The notes below the pieces were generated by a model. The model ran no database searches and was not told the origin of the DNA. It was given only the letters and a program-made list of their open reading frames with translations. Positions 16,663-25,546 of a stretch of DNA of 64,000 bases are shown here, in pieces; the stretch's first letter is position 1; each line of letters begins with the position of its first letter. The stretch spans positions 930,001-994,000 of the forward strand of contig NZ_JAWUDN010000001.1 in NCBI RefSeq assembly GCF_044430645.1, in the 5' to 3' direction. A program made the position numbers and the translations under genes. The stretch comes from Ewingella allii. GTDB taxonomy: Bacteria; Pseudomonadota; Gammaproteobacteria; Enterobacterales; Enterobacteriaceae.

Positions 16663-17481
16663 TTAGAATAAAGAGTCCTGCTCCGGCCAGTCTGGGGCGG
16701 GCGGCAGGTCAGGCAGCGTCAGGCGTAATTGCTGCCACAGCTTCTGCGCCTGCTGGGGGGCGTCGCTGCAATCTGGCGTATGAATAAACAGGTAGGGCTG
16801 ATGCTGATTGGCCTGCCACTGTTTGAGCTTTTCCACCCATACCTTGAAGAAGTGCTGGTTGTCCTCCAGCACGTCGCCGCCGATAAAACGCACTATTGGC
16901 CGCTCGGCTGTGACCAGCGCATGCACCGGCAGCACGGGTTTCTTTCTCTGCGCCTCGCGCACGGCTTCGGTCAGCGGCTTGGCGTGATGCACCGGGCGGC
17001 TGTCTAATATCACCCGGCTGATCCCCCGCTGATGCAAACCTTGGTTAAGGGCGCGCTCATCTTCCCCTTTGGCGAAGAAATCTAGATGGCGAACCTCTAC
17101 GCCGTAATCGAAGCCTGTTGGCAATGCATCCATAAACTGCCACAGCCGGTCTAGATCGCGAGGGGCGAAGGCGCTCGGCAGCTGTAACCATAACTGACCA
17201 ATGCGCGAGCCGAGTGGCTCAATCACCTGATAAAACGCCGCCAAATCTGCCTCGCAGTCGCGTAGCGCGGATTGATGGCTTATCAGGGAAGGGAACTTAA
17301 AGCAGAAGCGGAAATCCTCTGGTGTCATATCGCGCCAGCGCATCACGATTTCGGGTTTTGGCAGGGCATAAAAGGTGGTGTTGCCCTCGACACAATTGAA
17401 GTAGCGTGAGTAATCCGCTAAATCACGCAGACCGATTTTCCCCCACGCGCTGTGGTTCCACTGTGGCAATCCGATATACAT
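16663..17481 (-). CDS. yecE: YecE, DUF72 family protein
   Basis: A 272-residue DUF72 protein with a TIM-barrel-like fold. The N-terminus MYIGLPQWNHSAWG and the conserved NCVEGNTTFYALP segment identify the family. The biochemical role is not established. A strong AAGGAAGG ribosome binding site precedes the start. It lies between the yecD terminator and yecN, as in E. coli. Confidence 0.92.
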   Translation of the reverse strand: MYIGLPQWNHSAWGKIGLRDLADYSRYFNCVEGNTTFYALPKPEIVMRWRDMTPEDFRFCFKFPSLISHQSALRDCEADLAAFYQVIEPLGSRIGQLWLQLPSAFAPRDLDRLWQFMDALPTGFDYGVEVRHLDFFAKGEDERALNQGLHQRGISRVILDSRPVHHAKPLTEAVREAQRKKPVLPVHALVTAERPIVRFIGGDVLEDNQHFFKVWVEKLKQWQANQHQPYLFIHTPDCSDAPQQAQKLWQQLRLTLPDLPPAPDWPEQDSLF

Positions 17482-17500
17482 TCGCTGGCCTTCCTTAATG

Positions 17501-17525
17501 AAAACGCCGCCCGGAGGCGGCGTAA
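17501..17525 (-). terminator. Terminator after yecD (leftward)
   Basis: CGCCGCC and GGCGGCG pair with a short loop. On the minus strand the stem is followed by TTTTC. It separates yecD from yecE, so yecE-yecN probably has its own promoter or depends on readthrough. Confidence 0.75.
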
Positions 17526-17550
17526 AATTTCAATACCAAACAGACTAACC

Positions 17551-18126
17551 TTACTGCGGCAGGGCGGCAAGTACCTCGGCGGTAGAACGAACGCGGGAGA
17601 TGCGCGGGAAGATGTTCTTCACGCTAGACTGGTGGTTGTCATTGTCGTGCGCACTGCAAGCATCTTCGGCGATAATCAGCGAGAAGCCCAGTTCCCATGC
17701 GTTACGCGCGGTGGACTCCACGCCAATGTTAGTGGAGATCCCGGCCAACACGATGGTAGTGATGCCGCGACGGCGCAGTTGCAGCTCCAGATCCGTACCG
17801 TAGAAAGCGCCCCATTGGCGTTTCACCACTTGAATGTCGCTGTCGGTCACTTCTAACTGCTCAGGGAATTCCCACCAAACTGCCGGCAGGCCGCCTTCTG
17901 GCGCAGGGGACGGGCGATCCACTTCTTGCTTCAGCGCTTCTGCAAAGGTGTCAGACCAACCGACGCGAACCATCACGACCGGCGCGCCCAGTTTGCGAAA
18001 GCGTTTTGCCAAATCGGCCGAATTATCCAGAACCTGCTGTGCACTGTGCGGGCCACCGGCAAACGGCAAAATGCCTTTCTGTAAGTCGATTAATACCAGC
18101 GCGGTTGTTTTTGGGTCGAGTTTCAT
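17551..18126 (-). CDS. yecD: YecD, isochorismatase-family hydrolase
   Basis: A 191-residue isochorismatase-superfamily protein (E. coli YecD: 188). Visible catalytic features are the Asp in ALVLIDLQ, the Lys in VVKRQWGAF, and the nucleophilic position of the GISTNIGVEST loop. In this protein the residue aligned with the usual catalytic Cys appears to be Asn or Thr, so it may not be a standard nicotinamidase-type hydrolase; E. coli YecD shows the same pattern from memory. The start at 18126 (MKLDPKTT) is preferred over an ATG 33 bases upstream because of a GGGAG box and family length. It is divergent from aspS. Confidence 0.92.
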   Translation of the reverse strand: MKLDPKTTALVLIDLQKGILPFAGGPHSAQQVLDNSADLAKRFRKLGAPVVMVRVGWSDTFAEALKQEVDRPSPAPEGGLPAVWWEFPEQLEVTDSDIQVVKRQWGAFYGTDLELQLRRRGITTIVLAGISTNIGVESTARNAWELGFSLIIAEDACSAHDNDNHQSSVKNIFPRISRVRSTAEVLAALPQ

Positions 18127-18475
18127 CGGTGAGGCTCCCGAAATGTTAAGTGATGACAATATAGAGAGGGAAAACGTGAATAACGTTGTTGGCTATCTAA
18201 AAAGGATGGGGCGAGTTTATGCCAAGGCAGGGGCGAAAATGTGCATAATTTTGTTAAATTATGTGTGTTATGGGTTAACTATGGAATTGCGCGAGCTTGG
18301 GCGCGTCTTCGCTCTTATCCTCAAGTGGAAATTCCTTTATACTGACCGCCTTTTTTCGAGCTGTAATAAAACTAATTCCGCGCGCCGCAGCCTTTGCGAG
18401 CGGGCGACCAGAGTGAATAACCGTTTCCGTACCCTTTGCTGTAAGGCCGGGTAGTGGGATCAAAAGGATACCGTT
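18127..18475. promoter_or_regulatory. yecD/aspS divergent intergenic region
   Basis: This 349-base gap holds the divergent promoters of yecD and aspS. A TATACT hexamer near 18337 is a plausible aspS -10. I see no gene or repeat in it. The aspS ATG is preceded by AAAGGA. Confidence 0.5.
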
Positions 18476-20284
18476 ATGCGTACTGTATATTGTGGGAAAC
18501 TGAATGCGTCCAACGTGGGCCAGGAAGTAACGTTGTGTGGTTGGGTTAATCGTCGCCGTGATTTAGGCGGTTTAATCTTCATCGATATGCGCGACCGCGA
18601 AGGCATTGTTCAAGTTTTCTTCGACCCGGACCAAAGCGCGGCCTATGAGCTGGCTTCCGAACTGCGTAACGAATTCTGTGTACAAATCACCGGTACGGTG
18701 CGTGCTCGTCCTGAGAGCCAGTTCAACAAAGATATGGCAACGGGTGAAGTGGAAGTGTTCGCCAGCGGCCTGAATATCATCAACCGTTCAGAACCTCTGC
18801 CACTAGACTCTAACCACAACAATACCGAAGAAGCGCGTCTGAAATACCGCTATCTGGACTTGCGTCGCCCGGAAATGGCTAACCGCCTGAAGACCCGCGC
18901 GAAAATCACCAGCCTGGTGCGCCGCTTCATGGACGCCCATGACTTCCTCGACATCGAAACCCCGATGTTAACCAAAGCGACGCCAGAAGGCGCCCGCGAC
19001 TATCTGGTACCGAGCCGCGTGCACAAAGGTAAGTTCTACGCGCTGCCACAGTCGCCACAGCTGTTCAAACAGCTGCTGATGATGTCTGGCTTCGACCGTT
19101 ACTACCAGATTGTTAAATGCTTCCGTGACGAAGACCTGCGTGCTGACCGCCAGCCAGAATTCACCCAGATCGATGTCGAAACCTCATTCATGACCGCCGA
19201 GCAAGTGCGTGAAGTGATGGAGAAACTGGCGCGCGAGCTGTGGACTGAAGTGAAAGGCGTGGATCTGGGCGACTTCCCAATCATGACCTTCGCAGAAGCC
19301 ATGCGCCGCTACGGTTCCGACAAGCCAGACCTGCGTAACCCGATGGAGCTGGTGGACGTTGCTGACCTGCTGAAAGATATCGATTTCAAAGTCTTTGCCG
19401 ATCCCGCTAATGACCCGAAAGGTCGCGTTGCTGCTCTGCGCGTTCCGGGCGGTGCTCAGCTGAGCCGTAAACAAATTGATGAATACGCCAAATTCATCGA
19501 GATCTATGGCGCGAAAGGCTTGGCTTACATCAAAGTCAACGAAATCGCCAAAGGGCTGGAAGGCATTCAAAGCCCGGTGGCTAAGTTCCTCAATGAAGAG
19601 CTGCTGCTGGCGCTGATTGGCCGCACCGGCGCGCAAGATGGCGATATCATCTTCTTCGGCGCAGCCAGCGCGAAAATCGTCACCGACGCTATCGGCGCGC
19701 TGCGTCTGAAAGTGGGTCGCGACCTGAAAATTACCAATGAAAACAGCTGGGCGCCGCTGTGGGTCATCGACTTCCCAATGTTCGAAGACACCGACGAAGG
19801 CGGCCTGTCGGCCATGCATCACCCGTTCACTGCGCCAAAAGAGATGACCGCAGAAGAGCTGGGTGCTAACCCAACTTCCGCGATCGCCAATGCCTATGAC
19901 ATGGTGATCAACGGTTATGAAGTGGGCGGCGGCTCGGTGCGTATCCACCGCAGCGAAATGCAGCAGACCGTGTTCGGCATTCTGGGGATTAACGAGCACG
20001 AGCAGCGCGAGAAGTTTGGCTTCCTGCTCGACGCCCTGAAATACGGCACGCCGCCGCACGCGGGTCTGGCGTTCGGCCTTGACCGTCTGGTGATGCTGCT
20101 GACCGGCACCGAAAACATTCGTGACGTGATTGCCTTCCCGAAAACCACCGCAGCGGCCTGTCTGATGACCGAAGCACCAAGCTTTGCCAATCCGGCTTCT
20201 CTGTTGGAACTGGGTATCGCCGTTGTTGCGAAGAAAGACGCCTCGAAAGAAGTGAAGTCGGACACAGATTCAGAGAATAACTGA
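18476..20284 (+). CDS. aspS: Aspartyl-tRNA synthetase
   Basis: A 602-residue class IIb synthetase that charges tRNA-Asp. The N-terminal OB-fold anticodon domain (GWVNRRRDLGGLIFIDMRD), motif 2 (FRDEDLRADRQPEFTQID) and motif 3 (GLAFGLDRLVMLL) are present, with the bacterial GAD insertion domain between them. It is about a dozen residues longer than the E. coli enzyme (590) because of a charged C-terminal tail (KKDASKEVKSDTDSENN). The stop overlaps the nudB start (TGATG), so the two are translationally coupled. Confidence 0.98.
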   Translation: MRTVYCGKLNASNVGQEVTLCGWVNRRRDLGGLIFIDMRDREGIVQVFFDPDQSAAYELASELRNEFCVQITGTVRARPESQFNKDMATGEVEVFASGLNIINRSEPLPLDSNHNNTEEARLKYRYLDLRRPEMANRLKTRAKITSLVRRFMDAHDFLDIETPMLTKATPEGARDYLVPSRVHKGKFYALPQSPQLFKQLLMMSGFDRYYQIVKCFRDEDLRADRQPEFTQIDVETSFMTAEQVREVMEKLARELWTEVKGVDLGDFPIMTFAEAMRRYGSDKPDLRNPMELVDVADLLKDIDFKVFADPANDPKGRVAALRVPGGAQLSRKQIDEYAKFIEIYGAKGLAYIKVNEIAKGLEGIQSPVAKFLNEELLLALIGRTGAQDGDIIFFGAASAKIVTDAIGALRLKVGRDLKITNENSWAPLWVIDFPMFEDTDEGGLSAMHHPFTAPKEMTAEELGANPTSAIANAYDMVINGYEVGGGSVRIHRSEMQQTVFGILGINEHEQREKFGFLLDALKYGTPPHAGLAFGLDRLVMLLTGTENIRDVIAFPKTTAAACLMTEAPSFANPASLLELGIAVVAKKDASKEVKSDTDSENN

Positions 20285-20730
20285 TGAGCCATAAGCGTCC
20301 TGAGTCGATACTGTGCGTCATCTACGCCAGCAACACCGGCCGGGTGCTAATGCTTCAACGACGGGATGATGCGAATTTTTGGCAGTCGGTTACCGGCAGT
20401 CTTGAAGGCGAGGAGTCCCCGAAACAAACCGCGCAGCGTGAAGTTTTGGAAGAGGTGGGGATTGATATTGCGGGCGAGAGTCTGCATTTAGTTGACTGCC
20501 AACGCTGCGTGGAGTTTGAGCTGTTTGCTCATTTGCGTTATCGCTATGCTCCCGGCGTGACCCGAAACAAAGAACATTGGTTCTGTCTGGCGTTACCCGC
20601 CGAGCGGGATGTGGTCATTACCGAGCATCTTGCTTACCAGTGGCTCGACAAATCCGCCGCGGCGGCCTTGACGGTGTCACCGAGTAACCAGCAGGCGATT
20701 GAAGAATTTGTAACTATTCAGTCTACGTAG
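20284..20730 (+). CDS. nudB: NudB, dihydroneopterin triphosphate diphosphatase
   Basis: A 148-residue Nudix hydrolase that removes pyrophosphate from dihydroneopterin triphosphate, the early step of folate synthesis. The Nudix box GSLEGEESPKQTAQREVLEE follows G-x5-E-x7-R-E-U-x-E-E-x-G. It is placed between aspS and yebC as in E. coli, and starts within the aspS stop codon. Confidence 0.95.
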   Translation: MSHKRPESILCVIYASNTGRVLMLQRRDDANFWQSVTGSLEGEESPKQTAQREVLEEVGIDIAGESLHLVDCQRCVEFELFAHLRYRYAPGVTRNKEHWFCLALPAERDVVITEHLAYQWLDKSAAAALTVSPSNQQAIEEFVTIQST

Positions 20731-20747
20731 ACTATTTGGAGATATTT

Positions 20748-21491
20748 ATGGCAGGTCACAGTAAGTGGGCCAACACTAAGCACCGCAAAGCGGCGCAAGA
20801 TTCAAAACGCGGCAAAATCTTCACCAAAATTATTCGCGAGCTGGTAACAGCTGCGAAACTGGGCGGTGGCGATCCGGGTGCTAACCCTCGTCTGCGCGCG
20901 GCTATCGATAAAGCGCTGGCCAACAACATGACCCGTGACACCCTGAACCGCGCCGTGGCGCGTGGCGTGGGCGGTGATGACGATACCAACATGGAAACCA
21001 TCATTTATGAAGGTTACGGTCCTGGTGGCTCGGCAATCATGGTGGAATGTTTGAGTGACAACCGCAACCGTACCGTGGCTGAAGTGCGTCATGCCTTCAC
21101 CAAAACCGGCGGCAACCTGGGCACTGACGGCTCCGTAGCCTACCTGTTCTCCAAGAAAGGGGTGATCACTTTTGCTCCGGGTCTGGATGAAGATGCCGTG
21201 ATGGAAGCTGCTCTGGAAGCGGGCGCCGAAGACATCGTTTCTTATGACGATGGCGCGATTGACGTCTTCACCGCGTGGGAAAATCTGGGCGAAGTGAAAG
21301 ACGCGCTGGAAGCCGCAGGCTACAAAGCGGACTCCGCTGAAGTCTCCATGATCCCATCGACCAAAGCCGATATGGATGCAGAAACAGCACCTAAACTGCT
21401 GCGTTTGATCGACATGCTGGAAGATTGTGATGATGTGCAGGAGGTTTACCACAACGGTGAAATCTCCGACGAGATTGCAGAAACTCTGTAA
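20748..21491 (+). CDS. yebC: YebC, TACO1-type translation factor / regulator
   Basis: A 247-residue protein of the YebC/TACO1 family, beginning MAGHSKWANTKHRKAAQDS. Members act on translation of difficult sequences such as proline runs, and some have been described as transcription regulators. The ATG at 20748, seven bases after GGAG, fits the family N-terminus; an upstream TTG is rejected. A GC-rich hairpin (GCCGGTG/CACCGGC, 21503-21523) without a T-run lies before ruvC. Confidence 0.96.
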   Translation: MAGHSKWANTKHRKAAQDSKRGKIFTKIIRELVTAAKLGGGDPGANPRLRAAIDKALANNMTRDTLNRAVARGVGGDDDTNMETIIYEGYGPGGSAIMVECLSDNRNRTVAEVRHAFTKTGGNLGTDGSVAYLFSKKGVITFAPGLDEDAVMEAALEAGAEDIVSYDDGAIDVFTAWENLGEVKDALEAAGYKADSAEVSMIPSTKADMDAETAPKLLRLIDMLEDCDDVQEVYHNGEISDEIAETL

Positions 21492-21598
21492 TGCTCTTTG
21501 CCGCCGGTGGCTCGTTCACCGGCCGGCTATCCGCAGACCCTCTCTGCGGTCTATACTCCCCACTTATGCAAAACGACAACACAAGGCGTTGATTGGCT

Positions 21599-22120
21599 AT
21601 GGCTATAATTCTGGGGATTGACCCCGGTTCACGCGTTACCGGCTATGGCATTATCCGCCAGACAGGGCGTCAACTCAGCTATCTCGGCAGCGGCTGTATT
21701 CGCACGGTAGTCGACGATATGCCGACCCGTTTAAAGCTAATTTATGCCGGCGTCAGCGAAATTATTACCCAATTTCATCCAGACTTTTTTGCCATCGAAT
21801 CAGTATTTATGGCGAAAAACCCCGACTCGGCCCTCAAGCTGGGGCAGGCGCGGGGTGCGGCCATCGTGGCGGCGGTGAATCAGGATTTGCCGGTGTTTGA
21901 GTATGCCGCGCGGCAGGTGAAGCAGACGGTGGTCGGCACCGGCGCTGCTGAAAAGTCACAGGTGCAGCATATGGTACGTTCATTATTGAAACTGCCCGCT
22001 AACCCGCAGGCGGACGCCGCCGATGCCCTGGCGATTGCCATCACCCATTGCCACATGAGCCAAAACGCCATTCGTCTGAGCACGGATAAATTACAAATGG
22101 CACGCGGGCGGATGCGTTAG
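21599..22120 (+). CDS. ruvC: RuvC, Holliday junction resolvase
   Basis: A 173-residue RNase H-fold endonuclease that cuts Holliday junctions at the end of RuvAB branch migration. The acidic metal ligands are visible in ILGIDPGS, FAIESVF and DAADALA, matching Asp7, Glu66, Asp138 and Asp141 of E. coli numbering. The ATG at 21599 gives the family N-terminus MAIILGIDPG; an upstream TTG is rejected. It follows yebC at short distance and probably shares the aspS-side transcript. Confidence 0.97.
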   Translation: MAIILGIDPGSRVTGYGIIRQTGRQLSYLGSGCIRTVVDDMPTRLKLIYAGVSEIITQFHPDFFAIESVFMAKNPDSALKLGQARGAAIVAAVNQDLPVFEYAARQVKQTVVGTGAAEKSQVQHMVRSLLKLPANPQADAADALAIAITHCHMSQNAIRLSTDKLQMARGRMR

Positions 22121-22139
22121 TGAGCTGAATCGCATTAGG

Positions 22140-22155
22140 CTGGATATTCATCCAG
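22140..22155 (+). promoter_or_regulatory. LexA operator of ruvAB
   Basis: CTGG-ATATTCAT-CCAG is a perfect palindrome matching the LexA box of the E. coli ruvAB promoter (CTGGATATCTATCCAG). It lies about 60 bases before the ruvA start and puts ruvAB under SOS control. It extends to AGGCTGGAT/ATCCAGCCT plus TTTTCT, so it also looks like a weak terminator for ruvC. Confidence 0.9.
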
Positions 22156-22216
22156 CCTTTTCTATGATATAAACAGCGCAGCATTTTGAAAATTTGATCC
22201 ATAAAGGAAGGTGAAA

Positions 22217-22831
22217 GTGATAGGTCGACTCAGAGGCGTTATTCTGGAAAAACAGCCGCCGCTCGTGCTGTTGGAAACTAACGGCGTGGGCTACGAAGTC
22301 CATATGCCAATGACCTGTTTTTACGAATTACCAGATCTGGGTAAAGAAGCTATTATTTTCACGCAGTTTATTGTGCGTGAAGACGCGCAGTTACTCTACG
22401 GATTCAACGAAAAGCAAGAACGCGCGCTGTTCCGTGAATTGATCAAAGTAAACGGCGTCGGGCCAAAACTGGCGTTAGCCATTCTTTCCGGTATGTCGGC
22501 CCAGCAGTTCGTCAGCGCCGTCGAGAAAGAAGAGATCACCGCACTGATTAAATTACCCGGCGTGGGTAAGAAGACCGCAGAGCGTCTGGTAGTTGAAATG
22601 AAGGACCGCTTTAAAGGATTAAACGGCGATCTCTTTAGTAATCATACGGATATCACGCTACCGGCATCGTCCTCGACGACGAAAGAGTCTGATGCCGAAG
22701 GCGAAGCCGTCTCGGCCCTGATCTCTCTTGGCTATAAGCCGCCAGAGGCCAGCCGCATGATCAGCAAAATCGCCAAACCGGGTCTGGATTGTGAAACGTT
22801 GATTAGAGACGCGTTGCGCGCGGCTCTGTGA
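22217..22831 (+). CDS. ruvA: RuvA, Holliday junction binding protein
   Basis: A 204-residue protein (E. coli: 203) that tetramerises on four-way junctions and loads RuvB. The OB-fold domain I, the two helix-hairpin-helix motifs (NGVGPKLALAILSG and LPGVGKKTAERL) and the C-terminal RuvB-contact domain are complete. It starts with GTG at 22217, five bases after AAGGAAGG, which reproduces the family start MIGRLRG; an in-frame GTG two codons earlier is less likely. ruvB follows after eight bases. Confidence 0.97.
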   Translation: MIGRLRGVILEKQPPLVLLETNGVGYEVHMPMTCFYELPDLGKEAIIFTQFIVREDAQLLYGFNEKQERALFRELIKVNGVGPKLALAILSGMSAQQFVSAVEKEEITALIKLPGVGKKTAERLVVEMKDRFKGLNGDLFSNHTDITLPASSSTTKESDAEGEAVSALISLGYKPPEASRMISKIAKPGLDCETLIRDALRAAL

Positions 22832-22839
22832 GGTAATAG

Positions 22840-23844
22840 ATGATAGAAGCTGACCGCCTGATTTCGCCTGATGTTATCAGCGAAGAAGAAGTCATCGATC
22901 GTGCGATTCGCCCCAAGATGCTGTCCGAATATGTCGGTCAGCCTCACGTGCGTTCGCAAATGGAGATATTTATTCAGGCGGCCAAGCAGCGCGGTGATGC
23001 ATTAGACCACTTGCTGATTTTTGGCCCGCCGGGATTGGGTAAAACCACGCTGGCCAACATCGTCGCCAACGAAATGGGCGTTAATCTGCGCACCACCTCG
23101 GGTCCGGTACTAGAGAAGGCGGGCGACTTAGCGGCCATGCTCACCAACCTCGAGCCGCATGACGTGCTGTTCATTGATGAGATCCACCGCCTGTCTCCCG
23201 TGGTTGAAGAGATTCTCTACCCAGCTATGGAAGATTATCAGTTAGATATCATGATTGGTGAAGGGCCAGCGGCGCGTTCTATCAAACTCGACCTGCCGCC
23301 GTTTACGCTGGTGGGCGCGACGACGCGCGCTGGCTCGCTAACCTCGCCGCTGCGCGACCGTTTTGGCATTGTTCAGCGTCTGGAGTTCTATCAAGTCGCC
23401 GACCTACAGCACATCGTTGGGCGCAGCGCCAGCTGTCTGGGCTTAGAGCTGTCGGAAGAGGGCGCGCACCAGATTGCTCGCCGCTCGCGCGGCACGCCGC
23501 GTATTGCCAACCGCCTGCTGCGACGGGTGCGTGACTTTGCTGAAGTGAAAGGTGATGGCACCATCGGTGGCGATATCGCCACCAGCGCGCTGGACATGCT
23601 GGACGTCGATGCCGAAGGTTTCGACTACATGGACCGCAAGCTGCTGCTGGCAATTATTGACAAGTTTACCGGCGGCCCGGTCGGCCTGGATAACCTTGCC
23701 GCCGCTATCGGCGAAGAGCGCGAAACCATCGAAGACGTGATTGAACCCTTCCTTATTCAGCAAGGTTTTATTCAACGTACCCCGCGCGGCCGCATGGCGA
23801 CCAATCACGCCTATAAGCACTTTGGCATGACGCGCGAAGAGTAG
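22840..23844 (+). CDS. ruvB: RuvB, branch migration motor ATPase
   Basis: A 334-residue AAA+ motor. Walker A is GPPGLGKTTLAN, Walker B is VLFIDEIH, sensor 1 lies in LVGATTRAGS, and the arginine finger is in PLRDRFGI. The C-terminal winged-helix DNA-binding domain ends in QRTPRGRMAT. It pumps DNA through the RuvA tetramer during recombination repair and is co-transcribed with ruvA from the LexA-regulated promoter. Confidence 0.98.
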   Translation: MIEADRLISPDVISEEEVIDRAIRPKMLSEYVGQPHVRSQMEIFIQAAKQRGDALDHLLIFGPPGLGKTTLANIVANEMGVNLRTTSGPVLEKAGDLAAMLTNLEPHDVLFIDEIHRLSPVVEEILYPAMEDYQLDIMIGEGPAARSIKLDLPPFTLVGATTRAGSLTSPLRDRFGIVQRLEFYQVADLQHIVGRSASCLGLELSEEGAHQIARRSRGTPRIANRLLRRVRDFAEVKGDGTIGGDIATSALDMLDVDAEGFDYMDRKLLLAIIDKFTGGPVGLDNLAAAIGEERETIEDVIEPFLIQQGFIQRTPRGRMATNHAYKHFGMTREE

Positions 23845-23866
23845 AACTGCGCTGTTTGCAAATGAC

Positions 23867-23895
23867 AAAAAAGGACGCCTTGGCGTCCTTTTTTT
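23867..23895. terminator. Bidirectional terminator between ruvB and znuB
   Basis: AAAAAAGGACGCC and GGCGTCCTTTTTTT form a long stem around TT, with A- and T-runs on the two sides. It serves the convergent ruvAB and znuCB transcripts. Confidence 0.92.
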
Positions 23896-23910
23896 ATGCG
23901 TCGAGCTGGG

Positions 23911-24696
23911 TCAGGCGACCTGTTTTTTGCTCAGGCTGAGCATAAACATAATTGCCGCGCTCAGCACCACCGACGGGCCAGCCGGCGTATCGTAGAAAGC
24001 CGAGAAAGTCAGGCCGCCGGACACCGCCAGAATACCCACGGCGATGGCGACCAACGCCATTTGCTCCGGCGTCTTTGCGAAGCGGCGGGCCGTGGCGGCT
24101 GGAATGATCAGCAAAGAGGTGATGATCAGCGCGCCGACAAACTTCATCGCCAAACCAATAGTCAATGCAGTCACCAGCATCAGCACGATGCGCGAGCGCT
24201 GTAGGTTAACGCCGTCAACGTGCGCCAGCTCTGGGCTGATGGTCATCGACAACAGCGAGCGCCACTGCCAGCAGAGCACGGCAATCACCACCACCACGCC
24301 AACGCCAATCATCCAGATATCGCTCAGCGTGACGGACAGCAGATCCCCAAACAGGTACGCCATTAAATCGACCCGCACGTTGGACATCAGGCTAACCACC
24401 ACCAGACCCAGCGACAGCGCGCTGTGCGCCATAATGCCTAACAGGGTATCGACGGCCAGATGCGGTTTTCGCTCAAGGATCACCAGCAGCAGGGCCAGCA
24501 ACAGGGTAACGGCAATCACAGCGTAGAAAGGATTGACGTTCAGCAGCAGGCCGAAGGCCACGCCGAGCAGGGAAGCGTGCGCCAGCGTGTCGCCGAAATA
24601 GGACATCCGTCGCCAGACCACAAAGGAGCCAAGCGGGCCCGCGGCCGTCGCCAGCAAAATCCCCGCCAGCCAGCCGGGGAGCAATAATTCAATCAT
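23911..24696 (-). CDS. znuB: ZnuB, zinc ABC transporter permease
   Basis: A 261-residue inner-membrane permease of the metal-ion ABC-3 family, with about seven to nine hydrophobic helices. It forms the channel through which ZnuA-delivered Zn2+ enters the cytoplasm. The opening MIELLLPGWLAGILLATAAGPLG and the conserved GDTLAHASLLGVAFG segment that contacts ZnuC are typical. Its start overlaps the znuC stop (ATGA), so the two subunits are coupled. Confidence 0.96.
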   Translation of the reverse strand: MIELLLPGWLAGILLATAAGPLGSFVVWRRMSYFGDTLAHASLLGVAFGLLLNVNPFYAVIAVTLLLALLLVILERKPHLAVDTLLGIMAHSALSLGLVVVSLMSNVRVDLMAYLFGDLLSVTLSDIWMIGVGVVVVIAVLCWQWRSLLSMTISPELAHVDGVNLQRSRIVLMLVTALTIGLAMKFVGALIITSLLIIPAATARRFAKTPEQMALVAIAVGILAVSGGLTFSAFYDTPAGPSVVLSAAIMFMLSLSKKQVA

Positions 24697-25451
24697 GCGT
24701 CATGGCCTCCGCTTTTACGCAAAATAACTTTTCCTTTTAAATCATGACGATGATTGTGATGATGGCGATAAATAGCCAGCTGCTCGGCACCGCGATTGCC
24801 AAACATGGCGATAAATTCAGGGTGGGTCGACACCACTTCTGGCGAGCCAGAGCAGCAAATATGCTGGTTCAGACACAGCACTTCGTCGGTTTTCGCCATC
24901 ACCAGATGCAGGTCGTGCGACACCATCAGCACCGCGCAGCCTAGCTCGCAGCGCAGGTTGTCTATCAGGTTATAGAGCGCGAGCTGGCCGTTAACGTCGA
25001 CACCCTGAGTGGGCTCATCCAGCACCAGCAGCTGCGGATTATTCATCAAAGCACGAGCCAGCAGCACGCGCTGATTCTCGCCGCCGGAGAGTTTTTGCAT
25101 CGGCTGGTCGAGTAGGTGCGCGGCCTGAACGCGTTTCAGGGCAGGGAGGATGTCGTCGCGCTTCACGCCGGGTTTGAGGCGCATAAAGCGACTAACCGTC
25201 AGCGGCATGGTGGCATCAAGATGCAATTTTTGCGGCACATAGCCGATACGCAGGCCCGGCTCGCGAGTCAGGGTTCCGCTGGTTGGCGGCACCAAGCCCA
25301 GCACGACGCGCACCAGGGTGGATTTCCCTGCGCCATTTGGGCCAAGCAGCGTAAGAATTTTACCGGGTTGTAATGTCAGAGAGATATCCGACAGCACGCG
25401 TCGATTGCCAAAGGCAACCGAGATTTTATTAAGTGTGGTTAGTGTGGGCAT
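24693..25451 (-). CDS. znuC: ZnuC, zinc ABC transporter ATPase
   Basis: A 252-residue ATPase with Walker A GPNGAGKSTLV, signature LSGGENQRV, Walker B LLVLDEPTQG and switch His in VSHDLHL. A His-rich C-terminal stretch (YRHHHNHRHDLKG) is typical of ZnuC and may sense zinc. The start at 25451 (MPTLTTLNK) matches family proteins. A longer frame to 25496 would run through the Zur box and is rejected. Confidence 0.96.
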   Translation of the reverse strand: MPTLTTLNKISVAFGNRRVLSDISLTLQPGKILTLLGPNGAGKSTLVRVVLGLVPPTSGTLTREPGLRIGYVPQKLHLDATMPLTVSRFMRLKPGVKRDDILPALKRVQAAHLLDQPMQKLSGGENQRVLLARALMNNPQLLVLDEPTQGVDVNGQLALYNLIDNLRCELGCAVLMVSHDLHLVMAKTDEVLCLNQHICCSGSPEVVSTHPEFIAMFGNRGAEQLAIYRHHHNHRHDLKGKVILRKSGGHDA

Positions 25452-25476
25452 GTCAGTCTTGTCTTGCAGAACAAAT

Positions 25477-25499
25477 CGAATGTTATAATATTGCATTTC
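25477..25499. promoter_or_regulatory. Zur box in the znuC-znuA divergent promoter
   Basis: CGAATGTTATAATATTGCATTTC closely matches the enterobacterial Zur palindrome GAAATGTTATANTATCACATTTC and contains a TATAAT -10 element. Zinc-loaded Zur would repress both znuCB and znuA from this one site. Confidence 0.92.
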
Positions 25500-25546
25500 C
25501 GTGAAAATAACCAGTTTTCACCTTTAAGATGAAGAGGTAATTCCAA

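Noticed and set aside
22137..22163. Simple intrinsic terminator for ruvC
   Set aside because: The palindrome is the LexA box of ruvAB known from E. coli; terminator function is only a secondary possibility with a weak T-run.
23303..23868. Long minus-strand frames across ruvB, and similar long antisense frames across aspS, yebC, nhaB and the dfo genes
   Set aside because: They lie opposite strongly conserved GC-rich genes and show no family resemblance; they are shadows of codon bias.
25452..25496. Longer ZnuC N-terminus
   Set aside because: It would be encoded across the Zur box and does not resemble family proteins.
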